In this document: positions 36,882 through 48,166 of the stretch, one piece after another | Position numbering within the stretch: position 1 is the first letter of the stretch | How the letters are laid out: each line of letters starts with the position of its first letter | Assembly (NCBI RefSeq): GCF_038004425.1 | Contig: NZ_JBBORC010000001.1 | Span: 3,139,001-3,203,000 of the forward strand | Direction of reading: 5' to 3' | From: Solibacillus sp. FSL W7-1464 | GTDB lineage: Bacteria > Bacillota > Bacilli > Bacillales_A > Planococcaceae | DNA length: 64,000 nucleotides | Notes under the pieces: model-generated | Database searches by the model: none | What the model was told of the DNA's origin: nothing | The model's input: only the letters and a program-made list of their open reading frames with translations | Translations under genes and position numbers: made by a program

Positions 36882-37172
36882 ATGATGGAAAAACAACGCC
36901 GTAACCATGTGGATGCGGCAACTAAAGAGCTCATTATTAGATCTGTTGCGGAAGACGGCGCAAAAGTTGCTGATATTGCCGGTCGATATGATGTCGGCCC
37001 ATCGACGGTCCATCGGTGGGTGAAAGAATACCGCGCGTCATTGACAGACTTGGTTCCAGAGAGCGAATTGAAAAAAATAAGGGTATCGTATGAGAAGAAA
37101 ATCCGTGCGTTGGAAGAAGAGAACGAAATTTTGAGAAAAGCGATTCGAGGATTTTCGGACATTGAACGGTAG
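36882..37172 (+). CDS. Orphan transposase-like HTH protein (IS3 OrfA-like)
   Basis: A 96-residue protein. A helix-turn-helix occupies about 8-50 (ATKELIIRSVAEDGAKVADI, GPSTVHRWVKEY), as in IS3/IS911 OrfA. It is followed by a coiled coil (ELKKIRVSYEKKIRALEEE). No OrfB integrase or terminal inverted repeat is seen. ATG 36882 follows AAGGA; a GTG at 36873 is less likely. The gene ends in its own terminator, and TTCTAATA array 1 begins 7 bp after that terminator. It may be an IS remnant or a retained DNA-binding protein. Confidence 0.75.
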   Translation: MMEKQRRNHVDAATKELIIRSVAEDGAKVADIAGRYDVGPSTVHRWVKEYRASLTDLVPESELKKIRVSYEKKIRALEEENEILRKAIRGFSDIER

Positions 37173-37185
37173 TTTGAGAGGCAAG

Positions 37186-37225
37186 AGACAGACCCCCACA
37201 TTCTGTATTCGGGGGTCTTTGTCTG
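37186..37225 (+). terminator. Intrinsic terminator of the OrfA-like gene
   Basis: AGACAGACCCCC / GGGGGTCTTTGTCT. Array 1 begins at 37231. Confidence 0.85.
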
Positions 37226-37230
37226 TAATG

Positions 37231-37670
37231 TTCTAATATATCCGAAAAAGTTCTAATATAAATTTATTTGTTCTAATAAATTGCCGATTTTCTAATATAA
37301 ATGCGGTTTGTTCTAATAAGGGTTCCGGATGTTCAAATAAAGTATCTACTTCTTCTAATATCCTGTCGCCATTTTCTAATAAACCTCTCGATTGTTCTAA
37401 TAAAATCAAGGAACGCTTTCTCCCGCCCTATTCTATCAATAATAAAAGCTCTCCAACGCCTCAAATACAAGGAACTTCTAATATCCATCACCGTTCTTCT
37501 AATAACACTCGCATTTCTTCTAATAACCCACTAGTTTGTTCTAATAAAATCACGGCATAAATTCTCCCCGCCCATTTCACCGGCAATAAAAGCTCTCCAA
37601 CGCCTCAACTTTGGGGAATCTTCTAATATCCCCCGTATTTCTTCTAATAACCGGCTCCCTTGTTCTAATA
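37231..37670 (+). repeat. TTCTAATA box array 1 (16 boxes, 21-bp phasing)
   Basis: Boxes start at 37231, 37251, 37271, 37290, 37311, 37332 (variant TTCAAATA), 37353, 37374, 37395; then after an 81-bp step 37476, 37497, 37518, 37539; then after 82 bp 37621, 37642, 37663. Steps inside blocks are 19-21 bp, mostly 21. Fillers between boxes vary. The long linkers share AATAAAAGCTCTCCAACGCC. The array exactly fills the space between two convergent terminators (37225 and 37688). Confidence 0.93.
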
Positions 37671-37687
37671 AAATCCCCCACGCCAAC

Positions 37688-37718
37688 AAAAAACAGCACC
37701 GGAATCCCCCCGATGCTG
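37688..37718 (-). terminator. Intrinsic terminator of the MFS gene
   Basis: On the minus strand CAGCATCGG / CCGGTGCTG is followed by TTTTTTG. It lies 18 bp from array 1. Confidence 0.88.
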
Positions 37719-37739
37719 CCCCAAAACATACCTGTTAAA

Positions 37740-39155
37740 TTAATTTCCAACCGGCTTGCTGTTCTTCACGAAGAACGAGCCAACCAAGCCTAATACCGAA
37801 ACGACTGTCACGACGATGAACGCTGAGTGGACACCGTGTGCTAAAAACTCTGCCGGGAGGGCGTTGCTGAATTTCTCGATATAGTTTTGCTGACCGATTG
37901 TGTACATTGTGATCGCAATGGCTGTACCCGAAGCACCGGCGATTTGCGTTAATGTGTTTAATGCTGCAGAACCGTCAGCAAATTTCTGCGGCGCCAATGA
38001 GTTCATCGCATTTGTCTGTGCCGGCATGATAGACATCGATACTCCGACGAAGAACACACATAAGTTTACAATGATAATCCATGTCGCTGTTGTGGCTGAG
38101 ATAGTTGTTAAAAATACAATCATTGACACTAATATCAATGTAAAGCCGATACGTGTAAAGATTTTCGCTCCGACTTTATCGAAGTTTGACCCAACGATTG
38201 GTGACATGATGATATTTAGGATGTTCGCCGGCAACATGCATAAACCGGCAGTTAATGCGGCGAATCCTAATACTGTCTTCAGGAACATCGGCACTAGGAT
38301 CGCTACCGAAAGAATCATGAACATGGTCGCAACCATTAACGCGACACCTAAAGAGAACATCGGTGATTTGAATACTGATAAGTCGATCATCGGCTCATCC
38401 ATTTGTGTTTGACGAACGCCGAATACGACTAATAAAACTAACCCCACGACAAGAGGAACCCAAACGATCGGTTTTGAAATCGATTGCTCCGCCAATGTTG
38501 CCAATGCGAATACAACGCCGCCAAAACCGAATGTAGAACATAATAAGGATAATAAATCGATTTTCGGACGTGTTACGTTTGACACGTTATCCACTTTAGA
38601 TAGCGCTAAAACGATGACAAGGACATAAACGACCGCCATGATCCAGAAAATATAGCGCCAGCTTAAAGATGTTACGATTAAGCCTGCGATTGACGGACCT
38701 AATGCCGGACCTGCTGTTAAAACTACCCCTACAATCCCCATTACGGCTCCGCGCTTTTGCACCGGAAAAATCATCATGATAACACTGAACATCAGCGGTA
38801 AAATAATCCCTGTTGCAAATGCCTGTACGAAACGGCCTATCAGTAATACCGCAAAGTTCGGTGCCAATGCTGCTAATAATGAACCGATTACGGCCAACAA
38901 AATTGCCGAGACGACTAATTGACGTGTAGTAAACCATCGGACTAAATAGGATGATAACGGAACTAATACGGCCAATACTAATAAATAGCCGGTTGTTAAC
39001 CATGCGGCAGATGCTGCTGATACACCGTAGTCATCCATAATATTTGTTAACGCCATGTTTAATGCCGTTTCACCAAATAAACCAACGAATGTACTGATCA
39101 TCATAACAGCCGCCATACCTTTTGGGCTTTTTACATTGAAAAAAGGTGCTGCCAT
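37740..39155 (-). CDS. MFS multidrug exporter, DHA2 (EmrB/QacA) family
   Basis: A 471-residue protein with 14 predicted membrane helices. DHA2 marks are ALNMALTNIMDDYGVS near 30, AAWLTTGYLLVLAVLVPLSS (motif D1-like), the motif A region LVRWFTTRQL and the motif C region GVVLTAGPALGPSIAG near 150. These proton-driven pumps export hydrophobic drugs or metabolites. AGGAGG precedes the ATG. It is a single gene, flanked on both sides by TTCTAATA arrays whose first nine boxes are nearly identical. Confidence 0.92.
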   Translation of the reverse strand: MAAPFFNVKSPKGMAAVMMISTFVGLFGETALNMALTNIMDDYGVSAASAAWLTTGYLLVLAVLVPLSSYLVRWFTTRQLVVSAILLAVIGSLLAALAPNFAVLLIGRFVQAFATGIILPLMFSVIMMIFPVQKRGAVMGIVGVVLTAGPALGPSIAGLIVTSLSWRYIFWIMAVVYVLVIVLALSKVDNVSNVTRPKIDLLSLLCSTFGFGGVVFALATLAEQSISKPIVWVPLVVGLVLLVVFGVRQTQMDEPMIDLSVFKSPMFSLGVALMVATMFMILSVAILVPMFLKTVLGFAALTAGLCMLPANILNIIMSPIVGSNFDKVGAKIFTRIGFTLILVSMIVFLTTISATTATWIIIVNLCVFFVGVSMSIMPAQTNAMNSLAPQKFADGSAALNTLTQIAGASGTAIAITMYTIGQQNYIEKFSNALPAEFLAHGVHSAFIVVTVVSVLGLVGSFFVKNSKPVGN

Positions 39156-39628
39156 TTTTTGTTTCCTCCTATTGATAAGACTCTTTTATGAAAGATGATA
39201 ATTGCTTCATATCATGCTATTGCTGTCACTCTTGTCACAGCACGCTTTAAAATATATCAAATTTTTTCCTGGAAATTCAATTGTTTATGTAATAACTTTT
39301 AGATCCGTTGTTATAATTGTGAACAAATATATTCCAATATTTCCCTTTTATGGAGCTATGTTTCGTAGACATTATTTTACATATTCTTATGAAACCGATT
39401 GCAATCTCACCCCCCAAAATTTAAACAACATCTGAAAAACCGCGCCACATCAGCATCAGTAAGTTGATGCATTCTCATTGCTAGGAAAATGAATTATTTT
39501 GCAATAGTTTTTCGCGCATTTAGTACTTAAAAAAGGCTAATTGTGAACACCTTCCTACAGCTTTCTTAGACAGAACCAACATTCCGCCCACTAGAATAGA
39601 GAGTCCCACATTTGAGTCTCTCTGGCTT
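39156..39628. other. Upstream region of the MFS gene
   Basis: About 470 bp, AT-rich. It holds a small inverted repeat GCATCA / TGATGC (39452-39470) and a hairpin AGAGAG / CTCTCT (39598-39623) followed by GGCTTTT, immediately before array 2. No gene is seen. Confidence 0.5.
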
Positions 39629-40211
39629 TTCTAATATATTCGAAAAAGTTCTAATATAAATTTATTTGTTCTAATAAATTGCCGATTTTCTAATATAAGT
39701 GCGCTTTGTTCTAATAAGTGTTCAAGATGTTCAAATAAAGTATCTACTTCTTCTAATATCCTGCCGCCATTTTCTAATAAACCGCCCCATTGTTCTAATA
39801 AAATCCAGACACGAATTCTCCACGCTCTATTCTCTCGGAATAAAAGCTTTCCTCCACCTCAAATACACGGAACTTCTAATATCCCCCTACGTTCTTCTAA
39901 TAACACTCGCATTTCTTCTAATAAACGACGCAAATGTTCTAATAAAATCCAAGCAAGCTTTCTCCCGGCCCTACTCATTAGGAATAAAAGCTGTTTTTCG
40001 CGTCAAATTCAACATACTTCTAATATCCATCCTGGTTCTTCTAATATCACCCAGCTTTCTTCTAATATCCGTCTCTATTGTTCTAATAAAATCCAGACAC
40101 GCTTTCTCCACGCCCTTTTTACCCGGAATAAAAGCATTCCTCCACCTCAAATACACGGAACTTCTAATATCCACCCACATTCTTCTAATATCACTCGCAT
40201 TTCTTCTAATA
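39629..40211 (+). repeat. TTCTAATA box array 2 (20 boxes, 21-bp phasing)
   Basis: Head boxes are at 39629, 39649, 39669, 39688, 39709, 39730 (TTCAAATA), 39751, 39772, 39793. Blocks follow at 39874, 39895, 39916, 39937; 40018, 40039, 40060, 40081; and 40162, 40183, 40204. Inside blocks the step is exactly 21 bp; between blocks it is exactly 81 bp, giving 144-bp superunits. Linkers share GGAATAAAAGC and often CCTCAAATACACGGAAC. The head is nearly identical to that of array 1. Confidence 0.94.
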
Positions 40212-40287
40212 AACGACGCAAACACGGCTTTTTTCCGCAAAATTAAACGACTCACACCGGAACATTCACCCCGCCCCACTCCCCAAC

Positions 40288-40325
40288 AAAAAAAGACACC
40301 CGCCAAAAAGCGAGTGCCTGATCAA
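40288..40325 (-). terminator. Intrinsic terminator of eno
   Basis: On the minus strand GGCACTCGC / GGCGGGTGTC is followed by seven T. It lies 77 bp from array 2. Confidence 0.88.
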
Positions 40326-40336
40326 CCGTCAAACAG

Positions 40337-41689
<1,353 letters not shown>

Positions 41690-41701
41690 TTAACCGCGCG
41701 A

Positions 41702-43246
41702 TCAATTCTGTTCGCTTGGCATAACTAACGATTTTCCTGTCATCTCTGCAGGTTGGGCAATATTAAGTAATTCAAGCATTGTCGGTGCCAGATCGGCTAA
41801 AATGCCGTCTTCATAAAGCATGACACCAGGCTTCGTCACAATCACCGGTACCGGGTTTGTCGTATGTGCCGTCATCGGCTTGTCATCAAGTGTCACGACT
41901 TCATCCGAGTTCCCGTGGTCCGCTGTAATGATTGCATAGCCGCCTTTAGCCGTAATCGCATCAACGACTTTCCCTAAACATTCGTCCACTGCTTCGATCG
42001 CTTTGATCGTCGGTTCAAGCATTCCTGAATGTCCGACCATATCCGGGTTCGCAAAGTTTAAAATGATCGCATCGAACTTATCTGCTGCAATAGCTTCCAG
42101 TAAAGCATCCGTCACTTCATACGCACTCATCTCCGGCTTCAGATCGTAAGTTGCCACTTTTGGCGATGCGATTAAAATGCGCTCCTCGCCGGCAAATGTC
42201 TCTTCACGGCCACCGCTCATAAAGAACGTAACATGCGGATATTTTTCCGTTTCCGCGATACGCAGCTGCGTTTTGCCTGCTTTGGAAATAACCTCACCGA
42301 CTGTATTGACTAAATCGTACTTTTCGTACGCTACATCCGCTACGACATCATCACTGTAATGTGTAAACGTTACAAATTTCAGATTCGTCGGATGATTTTC
42401 AGAGCGTGGCATCGCGTCAAATTTTTCATTTGTCATTAAAGAAGATAATTGAATCGCACGGTCCGGACGGAAATTGAAGAAAATAACCGCATCGTTTGAG
42501 CTGATCGTTGCGGCTGGTCGACCTTCTTCTGTCACGACAAACGGCACGACGAATTCATCATGCACTTCACGTTCATACGAAGACTCGACACCAGCTGTTG
42601 CAGTAGATGCCGTTTGACCGATCCCGTCAACTAACGCATTGTACGTTAAGCCGACACGTTCCCAGCGGCGGTCACGGTCCATTGCATAATAGCGACCGTG
42701 AATCGATGCGAACTTACCGATCCCGATTTCTTTCATTTGTTTTTCAGTTTCACGGATATAATCAAGTGCTGTCGTTGGACCGACATCGCGTCCATCAAGG
42801 AAACCGTGGACATAAACTTTCTCAAGACCATTTGCTTTCGCCAATTTCAACAAGGCAAACAAATGCTCATAATGGCTATGAACACCGCCATCCGAAAGCA
42901 GACCCATTAAATGAAGCTTTGAACCATGCGCTTTTGCATGTTCAACAGCCGCCAGTAACGATTCGTTACGGAAGAAATCGCCGTCACTAATGGATTTATG
43001 AATACGTGTCAAAGACTGGTACACAATACGTCCAGCTCCGATATTTAAGTGTCCAACTTCAGAGTTCCCCATTTGGCCATCTGGTAGACCTACTGCTTCA
43101 CCACTTGCTGTTAAAGTCGCATGTGGATAGGCATGCCAGTAACGGTCAAAATTCGGTTTATTTGCTTGTGCTACGGCATTCCCTTTCACTTCATCGCGAA
43201 AGGCAAAGCCATCTAAAATAATTAATGCAACGGGTTGTTTAGGCAT
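41702..43246 (-). CDS. gpmI: 2,3-bisphosphoglycerate-independent phosphoglycerate mutase
   Basis: A 514-residue manganese enzyme of the alkaline phosphatase superfamily. It starts [15 protein letters not shown] with the metal-binding Asp, and has the phosphoserine site [16 protein letters not shown] near 60, [11 protein letters not shown] near 150, [12 protein letters not shown] near 260 and the metal ligands [12 protein letters not shown] and [11 protein letters not shown] near 400-450. It interconverts 3- and 2-phosphoglycerate. It overlaps tpiA by 8 bp. This manganese-dependent form is usual in spore formers. Confidence 0.97.
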   Translation of the reverse strand: MPKQPVALIILDGFAFRDEVKGNAVAQANKPNFDRYWHAYPHATLTASGEAVGLPDGQMGNSEVGHLNIGAGRIVYQSLTRIHKSISDGDFFRNESLLAAVEHAKAHGSKLHLMGLLSDGGVHSHYEHLFALLKLAKANGLEKVYVHGFLDGRDVGPTTALDYIRETEKQMKEIGIGKFASIHGRYYAMDRDRRWERVGLTYNALVDGIGQTASTATAGVESSYEREVHDEFVVPFVVTEEGRPAATISSNDAVIFFNFRPDRAIQLSSLMTNEKFDAMPRSENHPTNLKFVTFTHYSDDVVADVAYEKYDLVNTVGEVISKAGKTQLRIAETEKYPHVTFFMSGGREETFAGEERILIASPKVATYDLKPEMSAYEVTDALLEAIAADKFDAIILNFANPDMVGHSGMLEPTIKAIEAVDECLGKVVDAITAKGGYAIITADHGNSDEVVTLDDKPMTAHTTNPVPVIVTKPGVMLYEDGILADLAPTMLELLNIAQPAEMTGKSLVMPSEQN

Positions 43247-44000
43247 TTGCTGCCGCCTCCAATAACTTCATGAATGATGCTGGCTGTAGGCTTGCTCCTC
43301 CTACTAATGCGCCATCGATATGCTCTTGTGCTAAAAGCTCTTCAATGTTTTCAGGCTTCACACTGCCGCCGTATTGAATGCGCACTTTTTCAGCTGTATC
43401 TTTTCCGTATAATGTTTCAATCGCCAGACGGATTGCACAGCACACTGTGTTCGCATCTTCTGCAGTAGCTGTTTTCCCTGTTCCGATTGCCCAGATTGGC
43501 TCATAGGCAATGACCATATGCTCTACTTCAATTGGTGCAAAGCCTTCTAATGCTTTTGTAATTTGGCGTGCCACTTTTGCTTCAGTTTGCTCCGCTTCAC
43601 GCTCTTCCAATGTTTCACCACAGCAAATAATCGGTACAATACCGTAATTAAGTGCAGCACGGACTTTTAAGTTGATCGCTTCGTCCGTTTCATTGAATAG
43701 CTCACGACGCTCCGAATGCCCTAAAATAACATAGTCGACATTGACATTCGAAAGCATTTTCGGGCTGATTTCCCCTGTAAATGCGCCTTCATCTTCGTAG
43801 TGCATGTTTTGTGCACCAATTGCCAGGCTTGAATCTTCTGCCCCTACGACAAGTGATGGTAAATATAATGCAGGTGCACAGATGACCGCATCGACTTTAT
43901 CCGGAGAAGGAACCTGTTGTTGGATTTCTTCGATAAAATCAACTGCCTCATCAAATGACTTATACATTTTCCAGTTTCCTGCTATAATCGGTTTTCTCAT
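43239..44000 (-). CDS. tpiA: Triosephosphate isomerase
   Basis: A 253-residue TIM-barrel enzyme. Key residues are Asn/Lys in GNWKMYKS near 11, the catalytic His in [10 protein letters not shown] near 96, the catalytic Glu in [14 protein letters not shown] near 166 with flexible loop 6, and the phosphate-binding [10 protein letters not shown] and [10 protein letters not shown]. It interconverts dihydroxyacetone phosphate and glyceraldehyde-3-phosphate. GGAGGG precedes the ATG. It overlaps gpmI. Confidence 0.98.
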   Translation of the reverse strand: MRKPIIAGNWKMYKSFDEAVDFIEEIQQQVPSPDKVDAVICAPALYLPSLVVGAEDSSLAIGAQNMHYEDEGAFTGEISPKMLSNVNVDYVILGHSERRELFNETDEAINLKVRAALNYGIVPIICCGETLEEREAEQTEAKVARQITKALEGFAPIEVEHMVIAYEPIWAIGTGKTATAEDANTVCCAIRLAIETLYGKDTAEKVRIQYGGSVKPENIEELLAQEHIDGALVGGASLQPASFMKLLEAAANA

Positions 44001-44115
44001 TCAAAACCCTCCGTTTTTAAAAGATTCTGTCCGGCTGATATCCGCTAGGCAAAGCTTTTCGTGCACCCAACCCGCTTCAACCAACCTTTAACAGATAGTT
44101 CAGCCTCCAAACGAT

Positions 44116-45300
44116 TTATTTATCGTTTAACGCTACAATTCCCGGTAATTCTTTACCCTCCATTAACTCTAATGAAGCACCGCCGCCTGTTGAAATATGG
44201 TCCATTTTTGAAGCGACTTCGAATTTTTCTACCGCTGCAGCCGAGTCACCGCCGCCGATAATTGTGTAGCCGTCTGTTGTTGCCATTGCATCCGCAACTG
44301 TTTTCGTACCGTTTGCGAATTTTTCCATTTCGAATACACCCATTGGTCCGTTCCAAATGATCAATTTCGATTGTTTAATAACTTCTGCATAGTTTTCAGC
44401 AGTTTTCGGTCCGATATCAAGTCCCATCCAGTCAGATGGAATAGCATCGATTGCCACTACTTGCGTTTCAGCATCTTTTGAAAACTCGTTTGCTACGACA
44501 GCATCAACCGGCATGTGCAGTTGTACGCCTTTTGCTTTCGCTTGCTCGATAAAGCCTTTTGCCAGCTCGATTTTATCTTCTTCCAAAAGTGACTTCCCGA
44601 TATCGTGACCCATCGCTTTGACGAATGTAAATACTAAACCGCCACCGATAATCAGGTGATCCACTTTATCTAATAAGTTTTCAATCACACCGATTTTATC
44701 TTTAACTTTCGCTCCACCAATAATTGCTGTGAACGGGCGCTCTGGATTTGATAATGCTTTTCCTAGTACATCCAGCTCTTTTTCCATTAATAAGCCTGAA
44801 ACAGCCGGTACATGTTTTGCGATACCTTCTGTTGAAGCATGTGCACGGTGAGCTGCGCCGAATGCATCATTTACGTAAAGGTCTGCTAATTTTGCAAACT
44901 CTTTTGCCAATGCTTCGTCGTTTTTCTCTTCGCCTTTATGGAAACGAACATTTTCAAGCAGGATAATTTCGCCTTCTTGCATATTGTTAACCGCTGCTTC
45001 TACATCTGAACCAATTGATTCATCCAATTTTTTAACCGGCTTGTCCATTAATTCCGCAAGACGCTCGCCGACTGCTGTTAAGCGCATGTCCTCGTTTACT
45101 TCGCCTTTTGGACGGCCAAGATGTGAAGCTAAAATAACTTTTGCTCCAGCGTTTACTAGTTGTTCAATTGTTGGAATAGCTGCACGAATACGCGTTTCGT
45201 CGGTAATGCGGCCCTCATCCATCGGCACATTAAAATCGACACGCACAAATACGCGTTTTCCTTTTACATCTACATCGTTCATTGATTTCTTTAAAAACAT
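44116..45300 (-). CDS. pgk: Phosphoglycerate kinase
   Basis: A 394-residue two-domain kinase. The N-domain shows [15 protein letters not shown] near 18, SHLGRPKGE near 60 and [15 protein letters not shown] near 115. The hinge and C-domain show [17 protein letters not shown] near 200 and the nucleotide-binding [14 protein letters not shown] and [16 protein letters not shown] near 350-380. It makes ATP and 3-phosphoglycerate from 1,3-bisphosphoglycerate. AAGGAGG precedes the ATG. Confidence 0.98.
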   Translation of the reverse strand: MFLKKSMNDVDVKGKRVFVRVDFNVPMDEGRITDETRIRAAIPTIEQLVNAGAKVILASHLGRPKGEVNEDMRLTAVGERLAELMDKPVKKLDESIGSDVEAAVNNMQEGEIILLENVRFHKGEEKNDEALAKEFAKLADLYVNDAFGAAHRAHASTEGIAKHVPAVSGLLMEKELDVLGKALSNPERPFTAIIGGAKVKDKIGVIENLLDKVDHLIIGGGLVFTFVKAMGHDIGKSLLEEDKIELAKGFIEQAKAKGVQLHMPVDAVVANEFSKDAETQVVAIDAIPSDWMGLDIGPKTAENYAEVIKQSKLIIWNGPMGVFEMEKFANGTKTVADAMATTDGYTIIGGGDSAAAVEKFEVASKMDHISTGGGASLELMEGKELPGIVALNDK

Positions 45301-45586
45301 ACTGAAAATCCTCCTTCATACTCGTTCGTCAATTATTATGGATCGTATACTCGCTAGTTAAAATAGTAACAAAATTCGATAAGACTGTCTTGATATCGCC
45401 TCTGTTTTGTATATTTATCCTTATATCCGAAAAAAGAGCGGTCCGGGTGAGTCCCTGCCGCTCTTTTACCCTTATTTATTATAAGGTTTACATGTATTAA
45501 AGGCTATACTTTTTATGCCCGTTTCCTTTTAATATGACACACTTTTCCTTTAATTCCGAAAAAGTATGTCACATTTAGGTGAATTA
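45301..45586. other. gap-pgk spacer with two hairpins
   Basis: It holds an intrinsic terminator (45430-45467) and, just after the gap stop, a stem TGACATACTTTTTC / GAAAAGTGTGTCA (45534-45576, minus sense). These could set unequal expression of gap and the downstream genes. Confidence 0.6.
45430..45467. terminator. Terminator between gap and pgk
   Basis: AAAAAAGAGCGG / CCGCTCTTTT. In the minus sense it should partly stop transcription coming from gap. Confidence 0.8.
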
Positions 45587-46597
45587 TTATTCTTTAATAC
45601 CTTGTTTTGCGATATATAAAGCTAAATCCATTAAACGAGTAGAGTAGCCGATTTCGTTATCATACCAAGAAACGACTTTCGCCATACGACCTTCCATTAC
45701 CATTGTTGATAAACCATCAATAGTAGATGACGCCGGGTTACCATTGTAGTCGATTGATACTAATGGTAATTCGTTGTAAGCAAGAATGCCTTTTAAATCG
45801 CCTTCAGAAGCTTCTTTTAATGCAGCATTGATTGAATCTGTTGTTACGTCTTTATCCAATTCAACAACTAAGTCAACACATGATACGTTTGGTGTTGGAA
45901 CACGCATTGAGAAACCGTCCAATTTACCTTTTAATTGTGGTAATACTTTTGATACGGCGATTGCTGCACCAGTAGTTGTCGGAATCATTGATACCGCGCC
46001 TGCACGTGCACGACGTGGGTCAGAGTGCGGGAAGTCAAGGATACGTTGGTCATTAGTATAAGAGTGAATAGTTGTCATCATACCGCGTTTGATGCCGAAT
46101 TTTTCATCCAATACTTTTGCAAGTGGTGCTAAACAGTTTGTTGTACAAGAAGCGTTTGAAATAACATCTTGTGATGGGTCATAATCTTCGTGGTTAACAC
46201 CCATTACATATGTTGGCATATCGCCTTTTGCTGGTGCAGAAAGGATCGCTTTTTTTGCGCCGGCTTCGATATGTTTTGATACTTCTTCCATTGAACGCCA
46301 TCTGCCAGTACATTCAAGAACTACATCTACACCAAGTTCACCCCATGGTAAATTTGCAGGATCTTTTTCTGAAAGCACTTGAATGCGTTTGCCGTTTACG
46401 ATAAATGCATCATCTTCCGCTTGAACGTCTGCATCATACACTCCATGTACTGAGTCGTATTTTAATAAATGTGCAAGCTGTTTCGCGTCAGTTAAATCAT
46501 TTACTGCAACTACTTCAAATTCCTCGTGCTTCATTGCTTCACGGAATACTAAACGTCCGATTCGTCCAAATCCATTGATTGCTAATTGTAATGCCAT
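45587..46597 (-). CDS. gap: Glyceraldehyde-3-phosphate dehydrogenase
   Basis: A 336-residue NAD-dependent enzyme. It begins ALQLAINGFGRIGRLVFREA (NAD-binding), and has the catalytic cysteine in ISNASCTTNCLAPL near 152, the catalytic His in TTIHSYTNDQR near 179, and WYDNEIGYSTRLMDL at the end. ATG 46597 follows GGAGG at 8 bp. It lies directly after cggR, as in the glycolytic GapA operon of Bacillus, so it is the catabolic rather than the gluconeogenic form. Confidence 0.98.
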   Translation of the reverse strand: MALQLAINGFGRIGRLVFREAMKHEEFEVVAVNDLTDAKQLAHLLKYDSVHGVYDADVQAEDDAFIVNGKRIQVLSEKDPANLPWGELGVDVVLECTGRWRSMEEVSKHIEAGAKKAILSAPAKGDMPTYVMGVNHEDYDPSQDVISNASCTTNCLAPLAKVLDEKFGIKRGMMTTIHSYTNDQRILDFPHSDPRRARAGAVSMIPTTTGAAIAVSKVLPQLKGKLDGFSMRVPTPNVSCVDLVVELDKDVTTDSINAALKEASEGDLKGILAYNELPLVSIDYNGNPASSTIDGLSTMVMEGRMAKVVSWYDNEIGYSTRLMDLALYIAKQGIKE

Positions 46598-46663
46598 GTG
46601 TAATTCCTCCAATAACTTTATTATTAAAATAGTATGTGTAAAATCATACTTTTAAAAACATGT

Positions 46664-47692
46664 TTAATTTTCAAGAATTGTACTTGCGGTTTGCTCATCT
46701 GTAATCAAAATCGTTTGCGATGCGGCATTTTTAAAATACGCCTGAATCGCAGCCGCTTTATTTCTGCCTGCCGCAATGGCAAGAACATGCTTCGCTTTGT
46801 TGACTTGATCACGCTGGATTCCAATTGTCCTCAGATGATGAACCGTGTCTCCATTTGCATTGAAATAGTAGCCGAATGCTTCGGCAACCGCGCCTTTTTC
46901 CTCAAGTAACTGCTGCTCATGCTGTGAACTTTTACGTCGAAGCGCCATTTCCTGTGCTGCCCCGATTCCGTGAATAACGATGTCCACCTGTTCATAAAGT
47001 GTTATCATCTCCCGAATGATCGGTTCATCCTTCATCGCTTCATACGCCTGCTCACTTAAATGCTCCGGCAAAAACAATGTGCGGTATGTTGCCCCGCATC
47101 TTTTTGAAAACTTCGAAACAATTGTATTCGCCTGGAATGTCATCTCATCACCCATACCACCGCGTGCCGCAATAAATGTGGCGTCGCTCAACACCGGGAC
47201 ATCCGACAAATATTCCTTCATCGATGCAACGCTGCTGCCGCCTGTTACCGCAATGTTGGCTTTCGCAGGTGCGATTTGCTGTAATACTTGTGCCGCCACT
47301 TTACCGAGCTGCTGCTTTACCGTTTCATCCTGTTCGGCATCACCAGGCACAATGATGACACGTGCGATGCCAAAGATGTTTGTAAGCTGCTGTTCCATCG
47401 CCACAATACCGGAAAGCTCACGATACAGTTCGTAAAGCTGCTCTATTACTTCATACCCTTTCGGCGAGCAAATCATGCCTTTTTTTTGAATCAAGATCAA
47501 TTGCTGTTCGCTCAGGACCGTTGTTTCATTCCGGATATCACGCTCTGTCATCTGTAGCTGTTCTCCTAAAGCACGTCTACCAATTGGGCTAAATGTCGCA
47601 ATTGCTTGTAAAACTCGAAATCTCTTTTGAAAAAGAGCATCAATTTCAGGCATTAGTTTACGCTCAGCTGCAAAAAATGAAATATCCGTCAA
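46664..47692 (-). CDS. cggR: Central glycolytic genes regulator CggR
   Basis: A 342-residue SorC/DeoR-type repressor when started at TTG 47692, which has GGTGG close upstream; this matches the roughly 340 residues of B. subtilis CggR. A frame start at 47737 would run into the operator. The N-terminal winged helix shows QKRFRVLQAIATFSPIGRRA and MTERDIRNETTVLSEQ. The sugar-phosphate-binding domain shows IAVTGGSSVASMKEYL, AARGGMGDEMTFQANTI and HGIGAA. In the family it is inactivated by fructose-1,6-bisphosphate and represses its own operon. Confidence 0.94.
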   Translation of the reverse strand: MTDISFFAAERKLMPEIDALFQKRFRVLQAIATFSPIGRRALGEQLQMTERDIRNETTVLSEQQLILIQKKGMICSPKGYEVIEQLYELYRELSGIVAMEQQLTNIFGIARVIIVPGDAEQDETVKQQLGKVAAQVLQQIAPAKANIAVTGGSSVASMKEYLSDVPVLSDATFIAARGGMGDEMTFQANTIVSKFSKRCGATYRTLFLPEHLSEQAYEAMKDEPIIREMITLYEQVDIVIHGIGAAQEMALRRKSSQHEQQLLEEKGAVAEAFGYYFNANGDTVHHLRTIGIQRDQVNKAKHVLAIAAGRNKAAAIQAYFKNAASQTILITDEQTASTILEN

Positions 47693-47719
47693 AAAACCAC
47701 CTACCCGATTTATCCTGTT

Positions 47720-47757
47720 GGACAATATATGTCCCACATAAATATTTTATGTCCCAC
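47720..47757 (-). promoter_or_regulatory. CggR operator
   Basis: On the minus strand GGGACATATATTGTCC is preceded 20 bp upstream by a second GGGAC (47755-47751). This fits the known CggR operator pattern of two GGGAC-N6-TGTC half-sites 20 bp apart, although the upstream half has lost its TGTC. It lies between the promoter and the cggR start. Confidence 0.8.
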
Positions 47758-47786
47758 ATGGGGTAAAAAAAAGAATTTCTGTCTTT

Positions 47787-47815
47787 ATTATAGATCGGCT
47801 CGGAGGGATTTGCAA
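47787..47815 (-). promoter_or_regulatory. Sigma-A promoter of the glycolytic operon
   Basis: TTGCAA (47815-47810) and TATAAT (47792-47787) are separated by 17 bp. The operator lies about 30 bp downstream. Confidence 0.8.
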
Positions 47816-47863
47816 CTTATCTGACCGAATTTATTACAAAAAATAGCGAACAGGCACCGATGG

Positions 47864-48097
47864 CTAGTCCACCAGCGCCTCGTACAACGTCGCATAATCA
47901 AGCTGCCCGTATTGCACAACGTCCCCGTTATACTCCACAACCGGAATCATCAGCATATATTTTTCATGCGCTTCATCGTCTTCTTCTATATTGCAGTGCT
48001 CAATCGTAAAGTCGATGTCTTCCTGCACGGTTTTTAACGTATGGAGTCCTTCAATGCAAAGTCCGCAGTCCGGTTTCGAATAAAATTTGATGATCAT
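47864..48097 (-). CDS. Glutaredoxin/thioredoxin-like protein
   Basis: A 77-residue thioredoxin-fold protein. The redox motif is SKPDCGLCIEGL (CxxC at Cys11/Cys14), and a cis-Pro segment MIPVVEYNGDVV lies near 50. It resembles small DUF836-like glutaredoxins in Bacillus. AAAGGAGG precedes the ATG. It is divergent in position from the glycolytic operon only by its own promoter, and array 3 begins 70 bp upstream of its start. Confidence 0.87.
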   Translation of the reverse strand: MIIKFYSKPDCGLCIEGLHTLKTVQEDIDFTIEHCNIEEDDEAHEKYMLMIPVVEYNGDVVQYGQLDYATLYEALVD

Positions 48098-48166
48098 TGG
48101 CAGTTCCTCCTTTTTTTATTATTATAGCGGAGTTTGGGTGGGGATGGGATGTGCGCGTCGGGATTT

